Below are positions 1 to 9,366 of a stretch of DNA of 64,000 nucleotides, piece after piece. This DNA is from Prosthecobacter vanneervenii (lineage in GTDB: Bacteria; Verrucomicrobiota; Verrucomicrobiia; Verrucomicrobiales; Verrucomicrobiaceae), in the NCBI RefSeq assembly GCF_014203095.1, contig NZ_JACHIG010000013.1, positions 121,450-185,449 of the forward strand. Reading direction: 5' to 3'. Numbering within the stretch: position 1 is the first letter of the stretch; each line of letters starts with the position of its first letter. The translations under genes were made by a program, and so were the position numbers. The notes beneath the pieces were generated by a model that saw nothing but the letters and a program-made list of their open reading frames with translations, did no database searches and was not told where the DNA came from.

Positions 1-714
1 CTGGTGGAACCCGAAGACGATCTACGTGATTCGAACCCACCGACGAATCCGGAGCTGTTTGATGCGCTGGCCAAGAGCTTTACTGACAGCGGGTATGACC
101 TGAAGGAGCTCGTGCGCACCATTGCTCAAAGCCACGCTTATCAACTCAGCTCCACCCCAAACCAGTACAATGCCATCGACCGGCAGGCCTTCTCCCACTA
201 TTATCCACGACGCATGACGGCGGAGGTGATGCTGGACAGTATTGACATGCTGACCGGATCGAAGACGGACTTTGCCGATCTGCCGCCCGGCACGCGTGCT
301 ATCTCGCTGCCGGACAACAGCTACAACCGTGCGGCGCCCTTCCTGAAAGTGTTTGGCCGCCCGGAAGGAGCCAGTGTATGCGAGTGCGAGCGTGTGCAGT
401 CCGCCAGCCTGGCACAGAGCCTGCACCTCATGAATGCCTCCGATGTGAAGGCCAAGCTGACTGCCAGTGGTGGACGAGCCGAGCAGTTGACCAAGGCGGA
501 AATGCCCGAGCCCAAGCGTATTCGTGAGCTGTATCTGGCGGCTTTTTCCCGAGAGCCCACGGCGGATGAAGTGAAAATCAGCGAGTCCTACATCGCCAAA
601 CCCCGCACCGATGCCGCTGGCAAGCCGCTGGATTCGCAGCGCGCCCGCAGGAACGGGTATGAAGACCTGCTCTGGGCGCTGCTGAACACGAAGGAATTCA
701 TGTACAACCACTGA
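1..714 (+). CDS. DUF1553 (PSD1) protein, C-terminal part
   Basis: The reading frame is open from the first base, so the gene begins before the window; only about the last 237 residues are present. They match the C-terminal DUF1553 region of the large secreted DUF1549/DUF1553 proteins abundant in Planctomycetes and Verrucomicrobia: an N-terminal PTNPELFDALA stretch, HYYPRRMTAEVMLDSI, a CECER segment and a final LLWALLNTKEFMYNH. The biochemical role of the family is unknown; complete members often carry an N-terminal c-type heme (PSC1) domain, which cannot be checked here. The stop is followed 3 bases later by the next ATG, so it is probably co-transcribed with the PPC, PSC1-WD40 and DUF1501 genes downstream. 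Confidence 0.9.
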   Translation: MVEPEDDLRDSNPPTNPELFDALAKSFTDSGYDLKELVRTIAQSHAYQLSSTPNQYNAIDRQAFSHYYPRRMTAEVMLDSIDMLTGSKTDFADLPPGTRAISLPDNSYNRAAPFLKVFGRPEGASVCECERVQSASLAQSLHLMNASDVKAKLTASGGRAEQLTKAEMPEPKRIRELYLAAFSREPTADEVKISESYIAKPRTDAAGKPLDSQRARRNGYEDLLWALLNTKEFMYNH

Positions 715-717
715 TTT

Positions 718-2928
718 ATGTTCGCGAAAACCACACTCACCCTGGCATTTTGTACTCTGGCAGGGGCTTCGGCCCTGGCCCAGCAAGTGACTCTGCCCCT
801 GCCGCGTCTGCTGACTCTCATGCCGATGGGCGGACAGGCTGGCACCCAAGTGGAGATCACTCTCACCGGAGAGAACACCGAGGATGTCAGCGAGCTTCTT
901 TTTTCTTCGTCAAAGATCACGGCCAAGCCGGTGGCTGGAGCGCCGAACAAGTTTACCGTGAGCATTGCCGCAGATGCACCTGCAGGTGTCTATGATGCCC
1001 GGGTGATTTCCCGGCTGGGGGTTTCTTCTGCGCGTGCCTTTTCCGTGGGCAAGCTGCCAGAGGTGACGCGTGCGAAGGCAAATAACACCGTGGAGACCGC
1101 CATGGAACTGCCAGTGGGCACGATCTGCAATGCCACCATGACCAAGCGTGCGGTGGATTTTTATTCCTTTAAAGGTATGAAGGGCAAGCGCTTGGCCGTG
1201 GACTGCGCCGCCATTGGGATCGACTCACGCCTGACTCCTGTGCTAATTTTGGCGGATGCCAAAGGCGGTGATCTGAAGGTGAACCGCACGGGCGGGGTCA
1301 TTGACTTCACACCGCCTGCAGATGGGACGTATTTGATCAAGGTCAGCGACCTGACCTATCAAGGCGGAGAGCGTTTTTTCTACCGCCTGGCCCTGCAGGA
1401 AGTAGCTGGCAACGGGCCTGCTCCTCGCCAGCCGCAGACCCAGACAGTGAGCGCCATGTCCTGGCCGCCTGCTGGACTGGCCGAGGCTGCCAAGATGCAT
1501 GAATCCGAGCCGAATAACAAAGCGGCTGAGGCGCAGAAAATCACGCTGCCCTGTGACATAGCCGGCTCGTTCTTTCCGGCAGCGGATGTGGACACCTATG
1601 AGTTCACCGCCAAGAAGGGCGAAGTCTGGTGGGTGGAGGTTGCCTCCGAGCGACTGGGGCTGAACACCGACCCCTTTGTGCTTGTGCAGCAGGTGAAAAA
1701 GGAAGGCGACAAAGAGAAGCTCACTGATGTGGCTGAGCTGTATGACATCGCGCCGCCGATGAAGGTCACCAGCAATGGCTACTCCTATGACGGCCCGCCG
1801 TATGATGCGGGTTCGCCGGATATCAATGGCAAGTTTGAGATCAAGGAAGACGGCACCTACCGCCTGCAGGTGCGCGATTTGTTTGGCGGCACACGGAGCG
1901 ATGCGAACAACATCTACCGCCTCATCGTGCGTCAGGCTGCGCCAGATTTCTCGTTGGCCGCATGGGCGGTGCACATGACTCTGCGCAACGGAGACCGTGC
2001 CGCGCTTTCCAAACCCATGGCGCTGCGTGCAGGCGAGACGCGCGCGTTCGAGGTGGTGGTGCAGAGGCGCGACGGGTTTGATGGCGAAATCGAAATCGGC
2101 ATGGAAAATCTGCCACCAGGAGTGAGCGCAGCCGGATTGAAGATTGCCAAGGGCAAGCCCTACGGGCATCTGATCCTGACCGCTGCGAGTGATGCCAAGC
2201 ATGGCTTCTCGCTGGCCAAGATCACGGGCAAGGCAACAGTCAACGGTGCTGTCGTGACACGACCTGTGCGTCTGGCCAGCATGGAATGGCCGGTGAAAGA
2301 TGCGAAGGGGGAGATTCCCGCGCCGCGTCTCATGGCGGATGTGCCTGTGTCTGTGAGCGATTCTGAGCAGGCTCCGCTGACCATGGCACCAGCCGAAAAC
2401 AAAGTTCTGGTGGCCACGGCGGGCGACAAGCTCAAGGTGCCTCTCAAGTTGACGTGGAGAAATGAATTTAATGGTGCTTCGATCAAAGTGAAGGCTTATG
2501 GCGATGGATTCAGCGCCATCAAGGAATTCGACATTCCGCTCAAAGCGGCTGCCTATGAGGCGGTGATCGATCTCGCTGCTCTCAAGATCGTGCCGGGAGA
2601 CTACACCTTTGCCTTCCAGAGCCTGGGCATCTGCAAGTACCGCTACAATCCTGCTGCGGTGCCTTTGGCAGAGGCGGAGCAGAAGAAGGCCGCACAAATG
2701 GCTGAGGCTGCGGCAGCAGAGGCCAAAAAAATCGCCGCCACCGATGCTGAGGCGGCCAGAAAAGCGGCTGAGAAACAAAAGCAGGCTGAAGCTGCGATGG
2801 CCACCGCCACCAGCCGCATGAAGGCCGTGACCACTGCGGCCTCCCCCACCGACACGGTGGAGATCCTGATTTCGGAACCGATTCGTGTTTCCATCAAACC
2901 GGCCGCCGCCACTACCGCCAGCAAGTAA
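718..2928 (+). CDS. Secreted protein with two PPC (pre-peptidase C-terminal) domains
   Basis: 736 residues with a Sec signal peptide (cleavage near ASALAQ-Q, residue about 22). An Ig/IPT-like N-terminal region (about 35-115) is followed by two PPC-type beta domains, about 121-225 (VDFYSFKGMKGKRLAVDC) and 261-405 (ESEPNN, then VDTYEFTAKKGEVWWVEV). A further beta-rich region follows, then an Ala/Lys/Glu-rich helical stretch (about 650-705). No protease catalytic motif is visible, so this is more likely a binding or scaffold protein than an enzyme. Its stop overlaps the next start (TAATG), which implies translational coupling with the PSC1-WD40 gene. The family is common next to DUF1553/DUF1501 genes in PVC bacteria; function unknown. 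Confidence 0.85.
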   Translation: MFAKTTLTLAFCTLAGASALAQQVTLPLPRLLTLMPMGGQAGTQVEITLTGENTEDVSELLFSSSKITAKPVAGAPNKFTVSIAADAPAGVYDARVISRLGVSSARAFSVGKLPEVTRAKANNTVETAMELPVGTICNATMTKRAVDFYSFKGMKGKRLAVDCAAIGIDSRLTPVLILADAKGGDLKVNRTGGVIDFTPPADGTYLIKVSDLTYQGGERFFYRLALQEVAGNGPAPRQPQTQTVSAMSWPPAGLAEAAKMHESEPNNKAAEAQKITLPCDIAGSFFPAADVDTYEFTAKKGEVWWVEVASERLGLNTDPFVLVQQVKKEGDKEKLTDVAELYDIAPPMKVTSNGYSYDGPPYDAGSPDINGKFEIKEDGTYRLQVRDLFGGTRSDANNIYRLIVRQAAPDFSLAAWAVHMTLRNGDRAALSKPMALRAGETRAFEVVVQRRDGFDGEIEIGMENLPPGVSAAGLKIAKGKPYGHLILTAASDAKHGFSLAKITGKATVNGAVVTRPVRLASMEWPVKDAKGEIPAPRLMADVPVSVSDSEQAPLTMAPAENKVLVATAGDKLKVPLKLTWRNEFNGASIKVKAYGDGFSAIKEFDIPLKAAAYEAVIDLAALKIVPGDYTFAFQSLGICKYRYNPAAVPLAEAEQKKAAQMAEAAAAEAKKIAATDAEAARKAAEKQKQAEAAMATATSRMKAVTTAASPTDTVEILISEPIRVSIKPAAATTASK

Positions 2929-5216
2929 TGAAACCGCATGCTCTCCTGGCTCTCTGCTGCCTCACATCTGCCGCCACGGCTGCGGAGGAGCTGGACTATT
3001 ACCGGGATGTCTATCCCTTCCTGAAGGCGAACTGCATCTCCTGCCACAACAAGACCACGGCCAAGGCGGATCTGAACATGGAGACGCCGGAGCTGATGAT
3101 CAAAGGTGGAGAAAACGGACCTTCGATCATTCCTGGCAAAGGCGCGGAGAGCCTGATCGTGCAGGCGTCATTGCATACCAATGACATGGAGATGCCGCCG
3201 CCCAACAACAAATCTGGCGCGGTGAATCTTATCCCGGAGCAGATCGCCATTTTGAAGAAATGGATCGACCAAGGGGCCAAGGGTTCTGTCATGGAAGAGC
3301 GTGCGGTGGTGTTGCAGGCTTTCTCCGCCAGCATCGACCCAATCTACACAGTGGCGCTTACCCGCGACGGTCGCTACGTGGCATGCGGAAGATCAAACCA
3401 CATCTATGTTTATGATCTGGCCACGCGTCAGTTCATTGCACAACTGAGTGATCCTGCGGAAAAAAACGGTGCGGCGCACCGGGCGCTGGTGCAGTCTCTG
3501 GCCTTCAGCCCGGATGGCACGCGGCTGGCTAGCGGCAGCTACCGTGAAGTGAAAATCTGGAAACTTGCAGAGGGCAAGCCCACGACCAGCGGCGAAAAGT
3601 CCAGCTCTGCACCTGCGAATGCGGATTTAGTCAAAAAGATCGCCGCTGCGGGCAAGTTGACGGTGCTGAACAGTGCGATGTCCGCCGATGGCAAGCAGGT
3701 GGTCACGGGCTGTGCCGACGGCTCTGTGCGTGTGTGGGATGTGGCTTCAACGAAGCAACTGGCTGAAATGCGCGGCGGAGTGGCGGCAGCCAAAAAAATG
3801 GCGGAGCTGGACTGGGCTATCGCAGCACAAACGCTGGAGCAAACCTTCCAGAAGAGCGAGATCACCCGTGTCGAGACACAAGAAAAGGCGCTCGATGTTC
3901 TGCTGGGCAAGGCGAAGGAAGCCATTGTGGCGATGAACAAGGTGCTGCCTGAAAAGCAGAAAGCTGTGCCAGCGACGACTGAGGCCAAGACGAGTGCTCA
4001 GAAAGTCGTGGATGAAGTTGCAGCCAGAATCAAAGCACTGCCCGCCGGCGGCAAGGCTGATGCCGCGCTGGAAAAGCAGCTCAAAGATGCGCAGGACAAG
4101 CTGATCACCGCGAAAATGACGGAGGTGTCTGCGCAGGCTGCAGTCTCCGCCGCGCAGAGCAATGTGAAGGATGCCGAGGAGGACATGAAGCGCATCACGG
4201 ATGCCAAGGCTGCCAATGCCAAGATCGTGGAGGCTGCCAACAAAGCCATCGCGTCAGCCAAAGCGCTCCAGGACAAGGCCGCTGCTGAACAGGCTGAACT
4301 GAAAAAATCGCTGGCGGCTGCTACGGTAAAGCCAGCCGCCGTTTCCTTCTCCGCCGATGGGCGCCGTGTGGCAGGCTTCTTTGAAGATGGCACGCTGCGA
4401 GTGTTCGCCACGGCCACGGGATTGCCCCTCGAAGAAGGTTCTGGCAGTCTGACTGTCACGGGAATTACCGCATCATCTGACGGCTCTTTTACAGCAACGA
4501 AAACGCTCATCCAATCTGTCGGCAGCTCTTCGCGCTGGTCACTGGAGCGCAAGCTGGATGAAAAGGGGCTCTTTGCCGATCGTGTTAATGCAGTGCGCTT
4601 TAGTCCGGATGGCAAGACGCTGGCCACAGGCGGTGGTGAGCTCTCGCGCAGCGGCGACATCATCTTTTTCGATGCGGCAAGCGGCAAGGTAAAGAAGACG
4701 TGGAAGGAGAAACACAGCGATGCTGTGCTCTGCCTGGATTATTCGCCGGATGGCAAGCGGCTCGCCTCAGGGGCTGCGGATAAAATCGCTCGTGTGACGG
4801 ATGTGGCCACTGGCAAGCAGCTGAATCTCTTTGAGGGGCACACGCATCATGTGACGAGCATTGCCTACCGCACCGATGGCCGAGTGCTGGCCACCGCTGG
4901 AGCCGATGGCACTGTGGTGACGTGGGACATGATCATCGGAGAGCGGAAGAGAAAGATCGAAGGATGGACCAAGGAAGTGACTTCGCTGCAGTTCATCGGT
5001 GCCACGAATCAGCTCGTGACCTCCGCCGGAGACAACCGCATCCGACTTGTGACCGACGACGGCACCGAAGTGCGCGCCATCGCCAACCTGCCTGACTACA
5101 TGCAGGCTGCGGTTTCAGTGCCCAATGGCAGCACTTTCATTGGTGGCGGTGAAGACAGCATCCTGCGCGTCTGGGATGGTGCCGGAAAAGAACTGGCCGT
5201 TTTTGGCGCCAATTAG
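2928..5216 (+). CDS. Planctomycete-type cytochrome c (PSC1) plus WD40 propeller with inserted coiled coil
   Basis: 762 residues. A signal peptide (1-19) is followed by a PSC1 domain with heme-attachment motif C36-I-S-C39-H40 and a possible axial Met in MEMPPP (about 87-92). WD40-like blades follow (LAFSPDGTRLASGS, VRWDV-type repeats). Between two blades, residues about 285-467 form a long Ala/Lys/Glu-rich predicted coiled coil; the blades then resume (VSFSADGRRVAGFF, VRFSPDGKTLATGG, CLDYSPDGKRLASGA, IAYRTDGRVLATAG). It is probably periplasmic, with covalent heme. Translationally coupled to the PPC protein upstream (TAATG overlap). A redox or scaffold role together with the DUF1553 and DUF1501 partners is inference. 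Confidence 0.88.
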   Translation: MKPHALLALCCLTSAATAAEELDYYRDVYPFLKANCISCHNKTTAKADLNMETPELMIKGGENGPSIIPGKGAESLIVQASLHTNDMEMPPPNNKSGAVNLIPEQIAILKKWIDQGAKGSVMEERAVVLQAFSASIDPIYTVALTRDGRYVACGRSNHIYVYDLATRQFIAQLSDPAEKNGAAHRALVQSLAFSPDGTRLASGSYREVKIWKLAEGKPTTSGEKSSSAPANADLVKKIAAAGKLTVLNSAMSADGKQVVTGCADGSVRVWDVASTKQLAEMRGGVAAAKKMAELDWAIAAQTLEQTFQKSEITRVETQEKALDVLLGKAKEAIVAMNKVLPEKQKAVPATTEAKTSAQKVVDEVAARIKALPAGGKADAALEKQLKDAQDKLITAKMTEVSAQAAVSAAQSNVKDAEEDMKRITDAKAANAKIVEAANKAIASAKALQDKAAAEQAELKKSLAAATVKPAAVSFSADGRRVAGFFEDGTLRVFATATGLPLEEGSGSLTVTGITASSDGSFTATKTLIQSVGSSSRWSLERKLDEKGLFADRVNAVRFSPDGKTLATGGGELSRSGDIIFFDAASGKVKKTWKEKHSDAVLCLDYSPDGKRLASGAADKIARVTDVATGKQLNLFEGHTHHVTSIAYRTDGRVLATAGADGTVVTWDMIIGERKRKIEGWTKEVTSLQFIGATNQLVTSAGDNRIRLVTDDGTEVRAIANLPDYMQAAVSVPNGSTFIGGGEDSILRVWDGAGKELAVFGAN

Positions 5217-5264
5217 ACCGTTTTAAAACCCAAGACTCAACCCTCAGTTCGTCGATTTCTCCAT

Positions 5265-6689
5265 ATGTCCTCCATTATCCAGCCTCCTTCACTAGTGCGC
5301 TGCGCCGGTCCTCTGTCGCGACGTGGGTTTATGCAGTTTGGACTGGCAGGCATGGCCACGATGAGCTGGCCGGGGCTGCTGAAACTGCGTGCTGAGAACG
5401 CGGCCAAACCCAAAGGGGAGCGCAAGTCCATCATCATGGTCTGGCTTCCTGGCGGACAGTCGCACATCGACACCTACGATCCCAAGCCGGACGCCAGCAG
5501 CGAGTACCGCGGTCCGTTCAAGACGATCAGCACCAAGGTTCCAGGCACGATCTTCACGGAGATGCTGCCTATGAACGCCAAGATCGCGGACAAATTCACC
5601 ATCGTGCGCTCCATGCATCAGACGGCAGGGGGACATCCGGCGGGAACGATGCAGATGTTTTCCGGAGACAGCGACACGCGTGACAAGCCGAAGCCGAGGC
5701 TGCCGGACTGGATGTCTGTGGCGCATTACCTCCGCGCCAAGGAAGGCGGCCGCTCCAACCCGCTGCCGAACTACATTGGAGTCCCAGCGGCCTCTCCTGA
5801 GTATTCCAGCCCGGCGTATCTGGGAGACGCATTTGCACCTTTTGCAGTGAGTGATGACCCGAACCGCCCTAACTTCCAGGTGCCAAATATCGGCCTCTCC
5901 GATGATTCGGAAACGCGACGTCTGAGCGACCGCATCGCTCTCCGTAAGAGCCTGGACAAGCTGGAGCGCGCTTTTGACCGTGAAGGCGAGCTTGGGGCAT
6001 TGGATGAATTTGAGGCCCAAGCAGCCACGCTGCTGACCAATCCCCACACCCGCGACGCTTTTGACCTGAGCAAGGAAGACGCCGCAACACGTGATCGCTA
6101 TGGTCGCAACCGCTGGGGGCAGCAGCTTCTGCTGGCACGCCGACTGGTGGAGGCCGGGGTGGAGATCATCACCAGCAGCCTGAGCGGGCCGTTGTGCGGG
6201 CGCGTGAACAATTGGGATGACCATGCGGTGAACCAGCATCAGTTTGAGGCGCTGCGCTTCCGCATGCCCACTTATGACCGGGCAGTTTCCGCACTCATCG
6301 AGGACATTTATGCACGCGGACTGGACAAGCGCGTGCTGGTGATTGTCACGGGCGAGTTTGGCCGCACACCGAAGATCAGCTTTGACAGAAGCACTGGCGC
6401 AGGTGATGCCAGCGGACCTACCGGTACGCTGCAGCCCGGCCGCGACCACTGGCCGCGTGCCTTCACCAATGTTTGGGCCGGAGGCGGCATCCAGACGGGC
6501 GGCGTCATCGGCGCTACTGACAAGCGCGGCGAGGATGTGGTCGAGCGTCCATGCAACGCGAGCGACTTCCTGGCTACGATCTACCATCATCTGGGCATTG
6601 ATTACTCAAAGGTCACCATCAATGACCTCAACGGGCGTCCTGTTCACATCGTGGAAAATGGCAGGCCTATAGCTGAGCTAATCGCGTGA
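5265..6689 (+). CDS. DUF1501 family secreted protein
   Basis: 474 residues of the DUF1501 family, which is distantly related to the alkaline phosphatase/sulfatase fold and mostly uncharacterised. A twin-arginine-like N-terminus (SRRGFMQFGLAGMA, residues about 18-31) suggests Tat export. Family hallmarks seen are MVWLPGGQSHIDTYDPKP, the conserved RSMHQTAGGHPAGTMQMFSG block, WDDHAVN and VIVTGEFGRTPK near the C-terminus. It lies 48 bases after the PSC1-WD40 gene; the start ATG has no clear Shine-Dalgarno sequence. DUF1501 genes typically accompany DUF1549/DUF1553 genes, and this one probably closes a four-gene secreted module. Confidence 0.92.
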   Translation: MSSIIQPPSLVRCAGPLSRRGFMQFGLAGMATMSWPGLLKLRAENAAKPKGERKSIIMVWLPGGQSHIDTYDPKPDASSEYRGPFKTISTKVPGTIFTEMLPMNAKIADKFTIVRSMHQTAGGHPAGTMQMFSGDSDTRDKPKPRLPDWMSVAHYLRAKEGGRSNPLPNYIGVPAASPEYSSPAYLGDAFAPFAVSDDPNRPNFQVPNIGLSDDSETRRLSDRIALRKSLDKLERAFDREGELGALDEFEAQAATLLTNPHTRDAFDLSKEDAATRDRYGRNRWGQQLLLARRLVEAGVEIITSSLSGPLCGRVNNWDDHAVNQHQFEALRFRMPTYDRAVSALIEDIYARGLDKRVLVIVTGEFGRTPKISFDRSTGAGDASGPTGTLQPGRDHWPRAFTNVWAGGGIQTGGVIGATDKRGEDVVERPCNASDFLATIYHHLGIDYSKVTINDLNGRPVHIVENGRPIAELIA

Positions 6690-6722
6690 TGATTTACGGC
6701 ATTTGAACACGTAAAGAGAGTC

Positions 6723-8096
6723 ATGCATCTCCGACCGGTCCTTCTTCTGGGTGTTTGCTTCATCAGTTTCAGCGCCCAGGCGCAGGAAGTCATGGATGGG
6801 AGGTTTGCTGTCACCTCCAATCTCAAAGCTGGAGTAGCCAAGGTGGACATCACACCGCCTGACGCGGCGGCAGTCAAGATTGTCGGGCATGTGCGTCAGG
6901 TCAGCGGTGTGCGTGATCCCTTGCGTGCCGGAGTTTTGGTGTTGGATGATGGCGAAACAAAAGCCGCCATTGTCACCCTGGACACCATCGGTGCCTGGGA
7001 TGACATGGTGAAGGATGCGCGTGTGCGGATCGAGGCGGAAGCAGGCATCCCATCTGCGAACATCCTTGTCTCGGCCTCCCACAACCACTCCGGACCCGGC
7101 TACATTGAAAACATGCGGTGGGCGGCTGATTTGATCAACAAGCTGGGGGCTGCTGCCAAGGGAGCCGTCGCCAGCATGAGGACGGTGAGCGTCGGCTATG
7201 CAGAAGACCGCATCAGCTTTGGCATCAACCGCCGAAAAACCTATGACGGCCGGGCGGTGGTAAGCCTGAATCCCGACGGCCCCAATGACCAGCGTGTCAA
7301 GGTGCTGCGGTTTGACGACGGCAGTACGCTGACACCGCTGGCGGTCATCATGCATGCGGTGTGTCATCCGTGTTTTTTCACCTGGGGTGACAAGGGTTCC
7401 CAGCCGTACCCCAAGGGCTATCCCAAAATGAGCGCGGATTTTCCGGGCGAGGCACAGACCTTTGTGGAGATGAGCTATGCGCAGAAAACCAGCACGCTCT
7501 TCATGCAGGGCTGCGCTGGAGACATCCGGCCCAATCTGCCTGGGTATCCCTACCGCTGTGCTGATGAGGCGGACATCCAGTGGGCGGGGCGTGATCTCGG
7601 AGGAGCGGTGGCGCGTGCGGCGGCCTTTGGCGTGACACGCGAACAATTGCGCAAGCGCGAAACTTTTTACCCCATTCGCGTGGCCAGCGAGGTGGTGGAG
7701 CTTCCGGGTAAAGAGCAGCCAATCCGTGCTGAACTGATGGCGATGAAGATCGGCCCTTTTCTTCTGCTCACCATGCCGGGAGAGCCGATGGTGGAGTATG
7801 GGTTCAAGCTGGAACAGGCCATCGCTAACCGGGCCACGCCGATCATTGTGGGCTACGCGAATGGAAACATCGGCTACATCGCCACGGCTGAGGCGCACAA
7901 GGTGGGCGGGTATGAGCCCAATCTCTCCAAACTCAAACCTGAGGCCGAGCCGATCATTTTAAAGAAGCTGGGGGCTTTGGCTGATCGGGTGGTCGGAGAT
8001 GTGTTCGAGAGTTTTTCCAAGCACCCGAAGGACATGCAGAAACGCGAGGCGGAGGAAAAGGCCCGCCTGCAATCTGTGCCTGCCAGCAAACCCTGA
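6723..8096 (+). CDS. Neutral/alkaline ceramidase-like secreted hydrolase (first copy)
   Basis: 457 residues with a Sec signal peptide (cleavage near SAQA-QE, about residue 20). It resembles the N-terminal catalytic domain of neutral/alkaline non-lysosomal ceramidases: AGVAKVDITPP, then ILVSASHNHSGPGY (about 116-129) with likely Zn-binding histidines, CHPCFF and a LFMQGCAGDIRPN block. It is shorter than true ceramidases (about 650-750 residues), lacking their C-terminal Ig-like domain, so substrate is uncertain; in PVC genomes such proteins are common and uncharacterised. A paralogue is encoded at 11910-13322. Located 33 bases after the DUF1501 gene. Confidence 0.85.
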   Translation: MHLRPVLLLGVCFISFSAQAQEVMDGRFAVTSNLKAGVAKVDITPPDAAAVKIVGHVRQVSGVRDPLRAGVLVLDDGETKAAIVTLDTIGAWDDMVKDARVRIEAEAGIPSANILVSASHNHSGPGYIENMRWAADLINKLGAAAKGAVASMRTVSVGYAEDRISFGINRRKTYDGRAVVSLNPDGPNDQRVKVLRFDDGSTLTPLAVIMHAVCHPCFFTWGDKGSQPYPKGYPKMSADFPGEAQTFVEMSYAQKTSTLFMQGCAGDIRPNLPGYPYRCADEADIQWAGRDLGGAVARAAAFGVTREQLRKRETFYPIRVASEVVELPGKEQPIRAELMAMKIGPFLLLTMPGEPMVEYGFKLEQAIANRATPIIVGYANGNIGYIATAEAHKVGGYEPNLSKLKPEAEPIILKKLGALADRVVGDVFESFSKHPKDMQKREAEEKARLQSVPASKP

Positions 8097-8115
8097 TTTT
8101 GATGACGCTGCCCTC

Positions 8116-8508
8116 ATGACCCATCCCCTCGTTTCTTATCCTCAGCTTCCCGACACCCCGACTTCTCATCTGCCCTTCAGCCCCTGCGTGGTGGTGGGAG
8201 ACCTGATCTTTGTTTCCGGTCAGGCTTCCGTCGATCAAAAGGGCAATATCATCAGCGACACGTTTGAGGGCGAGTTCCGCCGCAGCATTGAAAACGTGCG
8301 CAAGGTGCTGGAGGCCGCGGGCAGCGATCTAGCCCATGTGGTGCAGACGCGGAATTACGTGCGGGATGCTGAGGACGTGCCGCTGTACAACCAGATCTAC
8401 CGCGAATATTTCCCGCAGCCTTCGCCTGCACGAACAACGATCACCAACTGCCTGCCGCCATCCCTGCGATACGAGGTGGAGGTGGTGGCGGTGCGAAAAG
8501 CCAGCTGA
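8116..8508 (+). CDS. ridA: RidA family enamine/imine deaminase
   Basis: 130 residues from ATG 8116, chosen because it fits the 125-130-residue length of the family; an upstream extension to 7999 would overlap the preceding gene by about 100 bases. RidA features are CVVVGDLIFVSGQASVD, the EFRRSIENVRKVLEAAGSDLAHVVQTRNYV core, PARTTITNCLPP with the conserved Arg that binds the substrate carboxylate, and the ending VEVVAVR. RidA enzymes hydrolyse reactive 2-aminoacrylate and related enamines in the cytoplasm. The stop is followed after 8 bases by the dipeptidase start. Confidence 0.93.
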   Translation: MTHPLVSYPQLPDTPTSHLPFSPCVVVGDLIFVSGQASVDQKGNIISDTFEGEFRRSIENVRKVLEAAGSDLAHVVQTRNYVRDAEDVPLYNQIYREYFPQPSPARTTITNCLPPSLRYEVEVVAVRKAS

Positions 8509-8516
8509 AAACGACC

Positions 8517-9362
8517 ATGAACCACGACGAAGCAGCGCGGCGCGCCTACTGGGCGGAGCAAATGGAGAAGGGCTATGAGATCGTGCAGAAGCTCATCACC
8601 TTTCCAGTGAATGAGTGTGGCGAGCGCTTCGCCTCGATCCCTGATGCGGCGGCCGATGCCAAGGTTGAGATGCTGTTTTCGACTAGCAAGATCGCGGGGG
8701 ATCTGGACCGTGTTTATTTCTTGCGTGAGAGCCTGGTTCGCGATGTCGTCACCATCGGGCGAGAGATGAACGAGCGCGGCTGGATTCTGAAAATCGAGGA
8801 TGGCTTTCGTTCACTGGACATGCAGCGGCAGCTGGTCCGCAAGCCTTCGGTATTTGACGCGGTGCTGAAGAAATGCATCTGGGAGCTAGGCGGAGAGATT
8901 CCGAGCACGGAGATGATGTTTCGGCGTGCCATCGTGCTGACGGCGAACATGCCCAAGATCGGGGCGCACATGTCGGGCTCGGCCATTGATATTTCTGTGT
9001 TTCGGCGTGACGACGGCACCGAGGTCTGGCGAGGCTACCCCTATCTTGAAATGAGCGAGTGCACGCCGATGCGCTCGCCTTTTGTCGCGCCCGAGCATGT
9101 AGCTACGCGGCTTGAGATTGCGGCGATGATGGAGAAGCACGGCTTCATCCATTTTCCGTTCGAGTTCTGGCACTTCGACAAAGACGACGCCGGCATGCAC
9201 ATTCTCACGGGCAACCCGGCACCCTGCCGGTTTGGACCGGTGAACTGGGATCCGCGTACCAACGAAGTGACGCCTGTGCCTGACCCGCTTGCTTTGCTCA
9301 ATCCACTGCCCGTCATCGAAAAAGAAATCGCAGCGGCTCTGGAACGGGCCCGAAACGCCTAA
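8517..9362 (+). CDS. M15D family D-alanyl-D-alanine dipeptidase (VanX/DdpX-like)
   Basis: 281 residues without a signal peptide, so cytoplasmic. The VanX-type zinc site is complete: H151-x-x-G-x-A-x-D158 (in GAHMSGSAID), E216-x-W-H219 (FEFWHFD), and an Arg in DGFRSL (about 98) equivalent to the transition-state Arg of VanX. The expected reaction is D-Ala-D-Ala (or D-Ala-D-X) hydrolysis, used to recycle peptidoglycan peptides or, in vancomycin resistance, to remove the free dipeptide. No vanH/vanA-like partners adjoin it, so recycling or catabolism is more likely. It sits between ridA (8 bases) and the heme protein gene (4 bases). Confidence 0.88.
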   Translation: MNHDEAARRAYWAEQMEKGYEIVQKLITFPVNECGERFASIPDAAADAKVEMLFSTSKIAGDLDRVYFLRESLVRDVVTIGREMNERGWILKIEDGFRSLDMQRQLVRKPSVFDAVLKKCIWELGGEIPSTEMMFRRAIVLTANMPKIGAHMSGSAIDISVFRRDDGTEVWRGYPYLEMSECTPMRSPFVAPEHVATRLEIAAMMEKHGFIHFPFEFWHFDKDDAGMHILTGNPAPCRFGPVNWDPRTNEVTPVPDPLALLNPLPVIEKEIAAALERARNA

Positions 9363-9366
9363 GCCT

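Noticed and set aside
1243..2778. 511-codon open frame on the minus strand
   Set aside because: Wholly antisense to the PPC-domain gene, His/Arg-rich, no recognisable domain; a by-product of GC-rich codon use.
5292..6590. 432-codon minus-strand open frame under the DUF1501 gene
   Set aside because: The plus-strand protein is clearly DUF1501; the antisense translation has no motif.
8517..9362. Vancomycin-resistance vanX
   Set aside because: No vanH or vanA-like ligase adjoins; the ddl at 36-37 kb is an ordinary D-Ala-D-Ala ligase.
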